Shown here: positions 1 to 13,167 of the stretch, one piece after another
Position numbering within the stretch: the first letter of the stretch is position 1
Layout: each line of letters begins with the position of its first letter
From: Rhabditoides inermis
Taxonomy: Eukaryota > Nematoda > Chromadorea > Rhabditida > Rhabditidae
Assembly: GCA_963966185.1 (NCBI GenBank)
Contig: CAWZYM010000283.1
Location: 1,800,001 to 1,864,000, forward strand
DNA length: 64,000 nucleotides
Direction: 5' to 3'
Position numbers and translations under genes: made by a program
Notes under the pieces: model-generated
What the model saw: the letters and a program-made list of their open reading frames with translations, nothing else
Database searches by the model: none
Told to the model about the DNA's origin: nothing

Positions 1-91
1 TATATATCATTGTTTTGCGGGATGAAACCAATCCGTCAGTCCTCAACCACCATAGCCCGAATTGCTGATTGAATTCGAGGCTGGCGCGTTT

Positions 92-141
<50 letters not shown>

Positions 142-2199
142 TGAGTGGTGGTAGTAGATAGTAGCTGATATCGCTCACACAAGACACGCTTCCGCGATAT
201 TGTATGTATGGAATAGACGGCTGCAAAACACTTACACACCTCGTTTTTTGCCGCCGCCCCGATTGTCAGGATGTCTTTATAGGAGTGTTTATTGAGCTCA
301 CTTTATTACTCCCCTCTCTCTCTCTCTCTCTCTCATTCCAGCGTGAGAGAAGGTTGGACACATGACGCAAACGCATAGGAGAACGACGAGCAGTGAGCGA
401 GTGCTTCTCTCCTCTTCCTCCCCCCCCCTCATATTAGCATATTATCCACCACTCTGGTATAGGCGTCTCTGCTACCCTCCCTCCCTCTCCCGCAATCGCA
501 ATGCTGGCTATGAGTGAGTAATTACCAGTTTACTATACCGCAATATCTCTGACTCGCAAACCGCGGTGGCCTTCGAATCCTGTTCGCTTTAGCGTATTTT
601 CGAGGGCCCAATACGGTAATCACCCCAGAGAGCCAGAGACCTTTTGCGCCCCGCGGACAATCGATAACTAAGTACAGTAATCCACCGTAATCTTTTACCG
701 TTAGCCCCCGAGTGCGCCAAAATGCTTTGGGGGCAAGGATGATCAATGTTCGCCTCCTCCACGCACATAATTGCCGCCGTCTCGCTCTCTAGCCGCACTC
801 TTCAAATCGCGCGCTCTCTCGTCGCTCTCTGTTTCTCTACAATCTCTCGCTGTACGGTCTGGTTTGAGGGGGGAGAGAGAGACCGTCGATTGTTCACTGT
901 AGCGAATCCCTCCACCGAGAGAGTGAGCCAATTATTCCATAATTCCTCCAATTTCCATTTCCTCTCCACATGTTTTTTGTAGATTGTTGCTTTTGCAAGC
1001 CTGTCATCTCAACTCTGATCGCTAATGTTTCCGAGAACGGCGTTGCAACCGCATTATCATAGAACACGTGACACATTATATGCCCCATATTATCAGTGTT
1101 AGTTATACAGGAAATCGGTCTGCAAAGAAGCTCCTCGAATCTTCTTTGGTCTACCCATAAGCGCTCTAGTCAACTGCCATAAATCTCTTTCGACACTGTG
1201 ATGAGAATGGTCTCTAGGAGACGATTTTCTTTTTTTTTCGCGATTTTGTTGCAAACTCCTTCCCATATGAGCACACGAAGGGATTTTACGGTTTCTCTGT
1301 GCCCGACTAATTCCTATGTCCCATCTTCTCCATGAACCGAGACAATCTTTTTTTTCGCTAGTGCATCAAAAACAGAGTTTTATATTCTCTGCGGCTGTAA
1401 GTTCTTTGATGAAACCGGCTGCGCGCCTCTGGCTCTCTTCATTTCGCGCGCTCCCTCGCCACTCGACTCGCGCCTTTTATGAACTCGCATGAAACACACG
1501 CGTGGAGTAAGAAATTCCTGAGATAACGGTCTCAGAATCGCCCGCGCTCGCGCATTTCTCCCATGTCTCTGCGAGATCCTATTCAACCACATTCCACTTC
1601 ACCCTTTCTATTCATGTTTTGATGAAAGTATATTCAATTTTTTGTGCTATTCAAGCGGTTTCCGTCGTCATCATGTTGGCGTGACTCACTCTGATAGTTC
1701 AGGCGGATAAGCAATTATATGGCATTACCAGTTTGAGTTTACTCGAGAATGAAATGCAAAGTATAGTGGCAGCCAGTTCTTATCTACCTACGCAATTATC
1801 TCGGAATCGAAATGATTTATTTCTCACTGTTACTTTGCTCACTAAAACCGTTCTATCCTGCTCCTGCCGCATTTTCGCATCAAAAAACTGTCTCTAGTCC
1901 AGTCATCAATCTCCATCGATGAGTGATTATTCGAAAATTATACCAAAAATACTTTCTCTTCTTTCTCTAGATCTCGATTTATTACAATCGCATCAGAATA
2001 GCCGGTAATTTGCCATGCATACTCATCAGTTTTACTGTGGCTGATATTGTGCAAATCGTTTAAATATTCTATAAATATATAAATTTATTCGCATTAATTT
2101 ATTTTCGTGCGTACTAGCATATAATAATTTTTAATTTTGTACACACTTAATATTCAAGCTCATTGATTATTGATTTATTGAATTATCGATTTTTCTCAG
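1..2199. other. Upstream noncoding region, no supported gene
   Basis: I see no convincing coding exon here. Open frames are short, lack splice-linked partners and overlap GA/CT runs. It contains a (GA)n run at about 98-139, a CT run near 317-334 and a C-rich patch near 420. The distal part is AT-rich and runs up to the first exon assigned to the RhoGEF gene, so it probably holds that gene's promoter and 5' leader. A short open minus-strand frame reaches the left edge and could be the end of a gene outside the window, but nothing identifies it. Confidence 0.4.
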
Positions 2200-2204
2200 C
2201 CCGC

Positions 2205-5200
2205 ATGCGACTCGGTCGACACACGCGCAGCGCTCACTCGATGGAAGAACACGTTGCCGACCGCCCCACCAGGAAGGTGCGTATCGATTTATCGATTTAT
2301 TGACTTATTGATTAGCAAACAAATCAAAAATCAATACACACAATACACAAATATCAATACAATACAACTGAATTAATATTAATTAACTTGCTCAGGTTTC
2401 CGCGGACGCGATCAACCGCAAGCACTCGTTTGTCAACGCGAAAATGGTGAGACTATTAACTATTCTAATTTTGGTTAGCTTTAGTCACATGCACATTGTG
2501 AACTTTGGTGTGTGACTGACTGAGAATGTGACAGCGCACCTTCCCTAGAGACAGCAGACATCGCCATTCGCCATATCAGATGTGTGGTGCTAGAGTTGTA
2601 GGGTTGCAGCCCCCCCCCCCCCGCTACAATTCATTCCTTTCGTTCGACTTTCGAGGCAGCTTTGTAGGTGTAGGGTAGAGGGATATTCATCATGTCTCGG
2701 TTTCTGTGTGGGGATTTGTTTCTCTGCGCGAGGCTTGTCTGGGATTTCGGAATTGGTTTAGCTTCCCTGGGGTGGATTGGAAGACACACGCACACACGCG
2801 CTGCTCGCTGGGTCCCTCGCCGGTCGGGGGATGGGTCCCTCGCCGGTCGGGGCGGCATATGGTGTGCTGTGTGCTTTGTCTTCTTATTTACCGCATTTTC
2901 CACGTTCGCTTTCGCACGGCGCTTTTTGCGTCTGTTGAAGAAAACGTATTGCCTTGTTGATAGCACGAACATATAACGTGATGGTGTGTAGTGGACTTTG
3001 TGAGGGAGGGAGAGAGTATGTATTTAGGGAATTCCCCCGAGATCATTGTTTTCGTGACTGCCCGTGTAACCTCAGAGAATGAGCAGGACTTTGAATAGGA
3101 GAAAGTGAATAGCGGACATCATGACCGGAGGAAAACGATGAGTAGAGTAATCACCCCTAGCAATTACGCTTTACGCGCCTCTCACACTCGCCGCAGATAC
3201 AAAGATACAAATTGTGTGTTTACGTGTGCTCACTATTCGCACGATACCCATTGCTGATGCTTCCCTGCTTCTGCTCACAGCAACACGCACATAATTATTT
3301 TGCGAGTGAGTGAGTGAGTGAGTGTGGGGTGAGACAGGAGTGAGAGGAGAGAGAGAGAGAGAGAGAGAGAGACTCTGTTTTCAGTGGCACACACGTATTT
3401 ATTCGGTGTGCTAGGCTTTCTTGGCTTTTGTCTTTGTGCTCTCTACGATCAACTGATTCAACTTCGTTTCTCACGAACTTCGTTTCTCACGAACTTAATC
3501 ACTCAATCTCAATCCCCTTTGTTGCTCCGTAGCAAGCCACATTTTCTTTAGCTCTAATTCCTTCCGGCCACATTTGTAGGTAATATTTATCGCAAGCCAT
3601 TCGCGTGCTAACCGCCGTTGCGTGAGCATCCCGATTCCCGATATAGAAATTCTGAGGGTTTTTTTGTACGCTCGCTCCTCCGAGCAAACGGCGCACTAAA
3701 ATTAGAGCGTCGTCGAATCGGGCTATCCACGCAGAACAGCTAGTTATGCGTGTACTTCCTCTGCCTACAAATCACCACTCGCTCGCTGTATTGTAATTGA
3801 GTAAGCCAGCGCCAGGTACTTGCCAGCCTACCTACCTGCCTCACTCACTCACTCCCGCATTCCAACGTGTCCCTTGTATATACTGGTCAGTCCATTGTCT
3901 CTCGCGCAGCTCACTTGGTGAGGTGCGAGTGAGCGCAAACATTGCGCCTCCTCTCTTGTCTATTCAGTCTAGCTTTCGGCACAGGTGTATTCAGTTACAC
4001 ACACCTCGGGCTAGCAGGAAACTGCCTCTTCTTTGCACTTCACTGTTCCTCCAAGATCATTGGTGCCTATTTCTTCATCTATGATTAGTGCATGGTCACG
4101 GCGCAACGACGTTGTTTCACGCGCGATTTTGTCTCGGCGTGTGACCGTCATTCCACCGCGCCACGCTTTTCCCGAAATCACGCCGCGTGAAATGAACGCG
4201 CGGCAAATGTCTCGAATTCGAGAATCCCGAAACAACGCGCGTGGTTATTTGGGAGGTCAGAAAATCCCGAAACAACGCCGCCGCGCGTTCATTCGGGATT
4301 GGAGAGATGAAGCGACCGGTCTCGAAACCGCCTGAAAATTATCGAATTTTTGGAAACATTGATGAATGATGTGTCATCTTTTGTGACGTCTCACAATCAC
4401 AATTGTGTCATTATCGATCGATACCGATCAGCGACATGTCCCTTGTTTGTTACATCGGATCAGGTCGCCATACATTGGCTTCCCTGATTCCCGGCAAGGA
4501 GAAAGTGTTCACCCTGGACTTCGACTCTCTGGAGTATTATCACGAGAACGGTGATGACTACTTTGACAGTGCGAGAAAAAAGATGTTGATCTCGAACAAG
4601 CTGATCTCGAACATTCCTATCTGGAAGAACGTGTTCGGAGACAGCCTTCCTACTTGCATGGCTAAGGTTCAGTGGATGTGTCACCTCCGCGACAACATGC
4701 CCACTTCGAATCGTGAAATCGTCGAGGAAACCTGGCGTGGACAGGTTCTGCAACTACCATTTAATTTTTTTTTCGAAATAAGTTTTGTATTAGGTCTGCT
4801 CGCTCAGTGCGATTCTGGACGAAGATGAGAACGGTCACATGCACGGATCGATGATGATGGAGCAGGACGATTTGGACGAGATTATTCACGACTACCACAT
4901 TTATACTGCCCCTCATTACTCTATCACCGAACCTATGAAGTATTCTTTGATTCACTCGGCCCTGGCCTATGAGAGCATTGTTCAGCCTTATCTCCCTGTC
5001 CTTCAGCTCGGTTGCGAACTGCTTAACACTATTATTCCCAAGTGTTGCGGAATGCACGAGGCATTCGGTGGATGATTTCATTACTTCAATTACTTCACAT
5101 ATTTATCACACATTATGTAAATATTATAACAAACAATATAAATACACGTATAACAATGTATCTTTTTCGTCTCGTAGTAATTTACTGACTGAGGAGAATA

Positions 5201-8200
5201 ATGTTATTAATCTTCCTTGTCTGAAGGCCATTCTTTCTCGGATCAGCTAAGCACCACGAAATTTTGCTGAAGTAGCGTTCGATAGCACTCGAGGAGGAAG
5301 GAACCGCGAATACCCTCCTCGATAACATGGAAAGCATAGGAAACTGTTTTTTGTGTAACAGCCACCAGTCCAACGTAGCCTTCGACGAGTCGTGTATGGA
5401 TATTTCGCAACCTTCTTTCATCATTGCGTAAGTGGATAGTTCGATCTGTGTTGTGAACGTTATGAATGTGAAAATGGTAAACTAAGTACTTCAATTGCCT
5501 TTTCCCTTGACTCCCAATCATTCTGAGTCTTGTTTGAATAACTTGTTTCATGATGCAGTTCTTCAGCTGCATGCAGTAACTCTGAATAATAAGTTGAATA
5601 GGTTTCTTCAAAAACTGCAATATTACCGGCCATAAGAGATTTCTTTCTATTTTTCTTCACTGGTTCATTTGACACTGCTTTGTTCATATTACCATCATTC
5701 ATACTACCGTCATTCGAAAACAGCCCAATACCATTCATGAACATATCTAAATTAGATATGTTATCTTATGTATATATTATATTATCTCTTCCCACCTTTG
5801 AGTAGATATAAGACAGCCGTCTTTCCGTCTTTTTCGTTCAGGTTTTGAAGCACACTTTTGCCTGGCGAAGTTCGTAGGTCCAATAGAAGGCATGCTTCCA
5901 TCAGCATATTGGATTCCGGCAGCCGTTTTTCCAGAGCAGAGATAGCAATATCGAATATAGCATTCATAGTAGGCATGCTAAATTACGTTTTCATTAAAGT
6001 TCATATAATGTGTACATACACTTTTTTCCACTTCTGTAGAAGTGTTAGCAGATAGTATGTCTGTATCGAAGAATCCGATATCAAAGAACTATCACTGCTC
6101 GTCTACAAATGAATGCAATTAAAAAACAGAACAGTATACAAAAGTACCTTCTGTATAGATTTCGAGAACTCGTTCAAAACAAGAGAGAGACAACGCATTT
6201 TCTCCCAGTCGATATGGCTAGTTTCGCCTACTTCTTCGCCATCATCACTCTCAGCATCACTGATGTCACTGATGTCACTGTCCGGATCGTCCTCATAGTT
6301 CGTATCTTCTTCTGCATCTTGATCATAGTTTATAAAACCCATGGCATCCAGAACAGGTGCTTGTTCGAGAAAACGATCTAGCATCTTAGCTGCACCACCC
6401 CATCTGGACGGGGAATACATCAGCAGCGCGCGAGACGGTATGTTCAATTCAAGTTGTTTCCTTTAATTGAACATGTTTATAAAAATAATATTAAACAATT
6501 GTTTGATAACCTTTTGTAGGATTCCGTTTTAATAGGCGACAGACGAATACTGTTGATGATTTTATAAATATAGCTTATCTCAGATTTACAACTCTTGAGT
6601 AATTCGCCACAACAGTTATGCAGAGCATGAGAGGTGCATTTATTCCTGCAATACTTAGACATGAAAATTAATTCTTGAATGAGTATGCCTACCATTCCAA
6701 ATTCAATCTTTTTGATAAAGCTCCGTTCACCCTAGCTCCGTCGGCTGCGTGCGCAACTATGTTTTCGATTGTGATGTTCCAATCGGAGAGCATTGATTTG
6801 ATGACAGTATCATAGTTTTCTGCACTATGTTTCGATTCCATTTCTGTGATGCCCAGAAACACTGTAATTTTCTGAAACGACTCATCCACGTAATGCGCAG
6901 CGATTCTTAAAAAAAATATTAGAATTATACATGTTACATTTTCAAGACGCATACCCGAGTGCCGATCTAGTTCCATTCTTTATTGTTGACCAACCGTCAG
7001 TAACCAAACAGACATTCTAAAAGATACTTATAGAGCATCTCAAATCAATTATATAACCTGTGACTTGAGGCTATTTTCAATGTGTTCTTTCTTGGATCTC
7101 GATGCTGATTCTAGCAGCTTTTCAGCCTTGTGCAGAGACGGAAGAGAAGATAGGGATCGAGCGCGTTGAATTGTAGATGAAAACTTTTTGGATGTGTAAA
7201 CTGTCCGAGGAACACCCATACACTCCATGTTAACAACAAATTCCTTCTCAAGCTGTTCATGATTGATTTCTTTTGCATGTTGCCTTTTCAACGATTTAGA
7301 GAGTTTCTTGCTGTATGGCTCTGGATCAACTACGTTGCCGTCGTTGATTAGAGACATCAACTGTTGTAATTCCTAACAATAGCAATGATTGAATATGAGC
7401 GATATTTCTTCGATATCGATCTATCGATATCGATATCCGCGGAAATCAATCGATATCCACGGAAATCAATCGATATCCATAGATAACTCGAGATATATCT
7501 CTATCCATAAATGCACCTTTATGTGACGATTGAAGAGATGTCGACGAAGACCCGATGTATTCGAACCATGTGTGGATATTATCTTCGTACACAAAGTGCA
7601 CGTGGAAGAATCAGCAGCAATATCATCAACATAATACTTCTCGCGAAGAGCACGGATAGAAATTTGATTCACATGTGACAATGGGACCAACAAAGGTGGC
7701 ATTCTAAAGAGACGAGTAATGGTAAGAATGGCATAAAACTTACGAAATGAGGATGAAAAGGATGAGGGCGTGCATGAACGGCGCGCGTCTCGAAATGACG
7801 CCCAGTCCCGTTTGAACGCTTTCTCATGTCTCGAAATCGGCACGGCGTGATATCACGCTTTGCACGTCAGAAATCCCGAAACAACGCGCGCCGGTCAGCG
7901 CGCTTGGCATGGGCGTGCAATCACGCCGCTCATTTCTCGAATTCGAGAATCCCGAATCAACGCGCCGCGTTGTCTCGTCTCGAAATGACGACACGCGTGA
8001 TCGCGCGTTGCGCCGTGACCAGGCACTATCTATGATTCCTCTTTTTCTGTTGCAATGACACCGTTGTGTGGTCATTTCAATGAAAGTACTGGTCGGAAAC
8101 AGTAGTGGTAAACTGTGCTTATCAATTGATCTGAGTGATGGTATCACATTCTCGCGTTCTCGCATTCTCGCTTCACATTCATGCTGACAACTGTGGCGGG

Positions 8201-10655
8201 TGACGAGCTAATAGGCTCTACGCTGGCTAGAGTTTGCTCGGTGAGATAATTTAGTTAGGAGTTTCTTTCACATACATTCGCACGTTTGCGTAAGTACGTT
8301 CCATTTTCTGTTGTAAATGTGTGCAATTTTCGAAACATCACCCTCTCGATGTAGTCCTTTTATGGTTCCCAGGCATTTCCTGTGCAGACAGTGTTAGAGC
8401 TCCCCTTTTGTCTCAAAGGTGGCTCGGATGTCTGCATAAATCCAATTAGTCATCCGCGATCGCCACACCAGTGTCTACTCTCCCTCCTCCCTTTCTCTAG
8501 GCTCCGCGAATTATCAATGTTGTACACAAGCCCCTTGGCCACGCCCCTAGTTGGGGGAGAGAGCGCGCAGGGCGAAAAAACGTCTCTCCCTCTTGCTGAA
8601 ACACCAGCCTAGTGCTAGTGCTTCGATCGAGTATTCTATTCCCCTTCCTCTACAATTCAAAATCATGAGCGACCCGGGCCACAGACACTCTCTGCCACTG
8701 GCCCAGCTACTCCCCGAGCTGTCGCATAGAAAAGCGCTCCTCTTGAGGAAAACCGCTTCCGCCATTCACTTTAAGCAGGTCCTGAAGTCATAAAACAGGA
8801 ATAGAAGATATTATCGTGATTTATTAATTGATTTATCGATTTATCGATCGATTTTGCAGTTGTCGAAGAGCCGTCAGCACAGCGACTGCGGTCGGGGCGA
8901 CGACATGAGCTTCTCCGAGATGAGCCGCAGCAGGGATAACTCGCAGAGGTTTTTTTTTAATATAACTTTTTATTTATTACTTACAAGTTATAATTTTGAT
9001 ATATTGTTAACAATTGTTTTATCTGTCTTTCTCGGTATGGTTTCTTGCCGTTCTGACATCATTGAAAGCCTGTTGTTTGCAATTTGCAGTATTCGCGGGG
9101 CTATTGTGTTGGCTGTTTCTGATGAACAGTGTTTTCTTCATTAGGTGATTAGGCGATGGATTAGCTAGATATGCGTGGGAGGTATATATCATACATAGTT
9201 TGCACTCTAGCAAAACATATTCAAACAATGCACCGAGCGTAGCGCCAACTCGCCCACTTCCCACCCCAAGTTACATGCAAACATGCATTACAAAACACGG
9301 CGCCTATTCCCTCCGGTCGGGGTTTTTAGTGTTTTCGCGTTCTGCCTTCCGGTCGAGCGAGTAATTCGCACAGAAACAAAGAAACCGCGTACTCTACACA
9401 TACACCCCCGCATCGTCGAGCCTTCGCGCCCGCTTCCCCTATGCCCCTATTGTTGACATTGTGCAACATTTATGAGCGTATCCGAGTATCACACGCAGTT
9501 GCCAGCTTTCTCGGCAGAGCAAACTTCACCCCCGCATTCAGACGAATCTGTTTTTTTGAGACACGAAAAGATTGAAATAGTTGGCGGGGATGGCTAGCCA
9601 GCTACAATTTGATGTTTTCACCATTCTAGTCTCTCTCTAGCGCTCTAGCCTTCAGATCAGATGTATAAGAAGAAAAGAAGTTGGATTACTATCGCCGTGT
9701 AAAGCCTATTTGTCACCATGCTTGCAACAACTGTGCAAACCATATACAAATTGCCAACGCTTGCAAAAATGACTAATACCATAATCATAATAAACTATTA
9801 GGAACTATAATAAATTTATATGTTATGTAACCGTTTCCAGGGACCTGTCTCACCTGGATGAGCCGAGTTGCTCGGAGCTGCCGATCGACGATGGGGGCAC
9901 CAGGAGAGCAAGGTCCACCACGTCTACCAGGATCAGCATATTCTTCGGAAAGGTACTGTCTTTCTGTCACTCTGTCATTTTGACACTCAACGATTCAACA
10001 TTCTGATTCTGACGTTCACTATCATTCATCGTTCAGCACTTTTCACCCATAATTTTTTCACCTCCACGCGAATTTCCCATTATAGAGTCTGTGCAAAGCA
10101 TGGTTGCACGCTATATACATATTGTACGTGTGCATCGGAGGGTTCACTTCGAGAATAAATCACTTCCTCTTCAATAGCTCGATGATTATATGGTTTTTAT
10201 GGAATTCTCCGACTTTCTCCGACTATAATTACCGCCACATTCACATGCGAATCTTCACACAAAACTCTGATTTTCGTACTTTTACTCGGTATCAACACCC
10301 GGGAAGAAGCTATAAAAGTAACGATGTCTAAGGGTTATCTATCTGTTTTGCGTTTTGTAAATAGTGGAGGTGTTTGATATGGGTGAATCATCAGTGATAT
10401 AACTTTGAAAATAGCTGTGTGAATAACATTCCCAATATGCAATATATGTGATTCAGTGTTTTAATGCGAATGAGGGACTGGGTCAGATCGCAATATGCGA
10501 ATTAGTCATAATTTGAATATGCTAATTTTCAGGAGAAGCAGGAGATGCTGTCCCGGCTGAATCAGATGAAAGATATGCAGAGACAGAACAGTGTCATTCC
10601 CATTCTGGAGTTGGAGGAGCACTGGACACAGATCGTACACGGACACCAGGTGAAC

Positions 10656-10690
<35 letters not shown>

Positions 10691-10722
10691 ATCTCTCTTT
10701 CTCTCTTCATTTCTCTCTCTCT

Positions 10723-10765
<43 letters not shown>

Positions 10766-11042
10766 CCCCCCCCCTCTCCATCTCTCTATATTTATGAATA
10801 AGCTTTCTCCACGTCAGTATAAAATAAGTGTAATTTACAAGTGCCGTTTACATTTATATATACAATACATTTATACATAGAATAAATGTCATTTATCTTT
10901 GAACTCTCGATCTCTGCTTTTACTCAACAATAGCGAGATTAACTGATAAACATGTTGATTCCAGGATCTATCAAAGCGGGCGAAGGAGCAGCAAGAAGCT
11001 ATATGGGAGATCGTGACGACGGAGCAGCGATACATCTATGTG

Positions 11043-11075
<33 letters not shown>

Positions 11076-12163
11076 TCCTCCCTTTCTCTTCATTTCCCCT
11101 CCCTCTTCACTGTAAAGGATCACAAAACAAAAAGTGCTACGTGCTACATGATCGATATGAGAATGAGAGCGGTGCTAATTGTCGCGACTAGTAGGACTGG
11201 GCGTGGCGAAAAACGGCGTGACTCGCGGGAAAAGTGTGTGTGAAAGGCACTTGATGATGCCAATCTGTGAATAGCGAAAGGGCGAGAGAGCGGCTACAAA
11301 GAGCGCGCAGAGTCTAACCAGTACACAGGGAAGTAGTCTCAAGAAAGTAATTATGCTTATTTGCGTAGAGAAAAAATTCTCATTTATCAGAGAATTCATT
11401 AACGTATGAGAAAGAAAGTGTATTAATCAGAAAAAATAATCGAGAATCTTAATCGAGACAGAGACCGGAAGTAATAACGATTAACTTGCTAAAACGTAAT
11501 CTCTTGAGTCGAGGAGCCACCTTTACCTCTACCTTATTTCAGTTGCTGAAGAACATGCGCGACCTGGCGGCGTACCTGACGGAGCTGCAGAAGCAGGCCT
11601 ACCTGAAGGAGATCAACGCGAGAAGGGTGTTTCTCAACTACCCCGACCTATTCAAGTACAATATGGTGTTCTGGCAGAGGAGCATCTACCCCATGCTCGA
11701 GAACTCCCGGTGAGCGTCGCTTCGAATATTTTGCATTCGAACACGTTTTTGAGTCCGCTTTGCGTCTGTAATGGCGTTAGTTAGATAGAGAATAGCCTAT
11801 AAGCTATAATGGAAGTATCTGAGAGTATGGTAACGCTGAGTAATAATATATCCACAGATCATAGACGACTGTGATAGCCGAGAACACGCGGCAATTATCC
11901 TCCTCTACATACTACATTATCTTTTTTCACTCAACTGTGTACTCTGTGTTTTGTGAAGCGGGATTTCTTCCCACCAGAGCAGAGTGTCGGTTTCCAATAG
12001 ATACGTGGGAAAGTTGGGAATGTAGGGACGAAAGGTTGCCGGATTCGAAACGCACAGGAATTTGAAGGAAACTTATATTTGCAGGGAACGAGGCGTGCCG
12101 CTTGACCCATCGTTCATGTGGCCCGGGTTCGAGGATATCTCCGAGTGGAGCAAGGTGAGAGCG

Positions 12164-12197
<34 letters not shown>

Positions 12198-12769
12198 TCT
12201 CCCTCTTTCAGTGCTACTTCCACTTCAACGTCAGCCACGATGACAGCCTCGCGTACGTGCATAAGCGCACGCGGGAGAACGAGATGTTCCGCGAATTCGT
12301 CACGGTACGTGTTTTCCCGCCAAAAAATATTAGGCACAGCCGGAGCGCGGCGGACCAGAGAAAAAGTGACTATAGCTAATCCTGTGGGTGCTTAGCATGT
12401 CTCTCTCAACAGTTTTTCTTTCCGCCCTCGCACTTTGAAATAGGAAACAGAGCGACTTGATGTGTGGGGGAATAGACGAGAGACGGCGAATAGAAAAGAG
12501 TGAATACGCGTTCTTTGCGAGACGTCCCATAGGGAAGTCGTTTCGGCCGGGAGCGGGGAAATCACATCGAGCTTTGATGCCTGACCAGACACTCTCTAGA
12601 TAGGCCGCCGGGATAAGCTCATCCATAGAAGAGTAGCCTGCGGGACCGGAAGAGCGTAGTCTTAGTGACCGTATGAGTAACTTATGAACATATGAGTAAG
12701 AGGAAGAGGGAAAGGAGAGAGAGAAAAGAGAGAGAGAGAAAGGAGAGAGTTAGAAAGGAGAAAAGGGGA

Positions 12770-12832
<63 letters not shown>

Positions 12833-13127
12833 TGGTCCTCTTTGCAGTGGGCCGAGCAGCAAGACACGATGCGTCGTCAGAAGCTCACCGACACGCTCAG
12901 CAGTCCCATGCAGCGGCTCACTCGCTACCACCTGCTGTTGAAGGTGAGTGTGACAGTTGACAGTGACAGGGACAGAAAGTGACAGTGACAGAACAACAGA
13001 TGACAGTGTGACAATTGACATTTAGGCGGTGCTCAAGAGCGCGGTGGACAACGACGAGAAGCTGCTGCTTCAAGCGATGATCGACCGGGCAGAGGCGGCC
13101 ACGCAGCAGCTCAACTTTGAGGTAGAG

Positions 13128-13167
<40 letters not shown>

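Larger units (their letters stand above)
4086..8028. mobile_element. Complete hAT-superfamily DNA transposon, 3.94 kb
   Basis: Terminal inverted repeats begin TAGTGCATGGTCACGGCG on the left and TAGTGCCTGGTCACGGCG on the right (reverse complement), with one mismatch over about 22 bp. The element is flanked by perfect 8-bp direct repeats TCTATGAT at 4078-4085 and 8029-8036. An 8-bp duplication and short TIRs starting TAGTG are hallmarks of hAT elements. The about 250-bp CpG-rich subterminal regions share the motif ATCCCGAAACAACGC. The interior is AT-richer and holds a minus-strand transposase and a convergent plus-strand gene. It lies within an intron of the RhoGEF gene. Confidence 0.95.

Noticed and set aside
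2631..2976. Overlapping frames of 84-113 codons
   Set aside because: Open on both strands in GC-rich intron DNA, with no splice partners or recognisable content.
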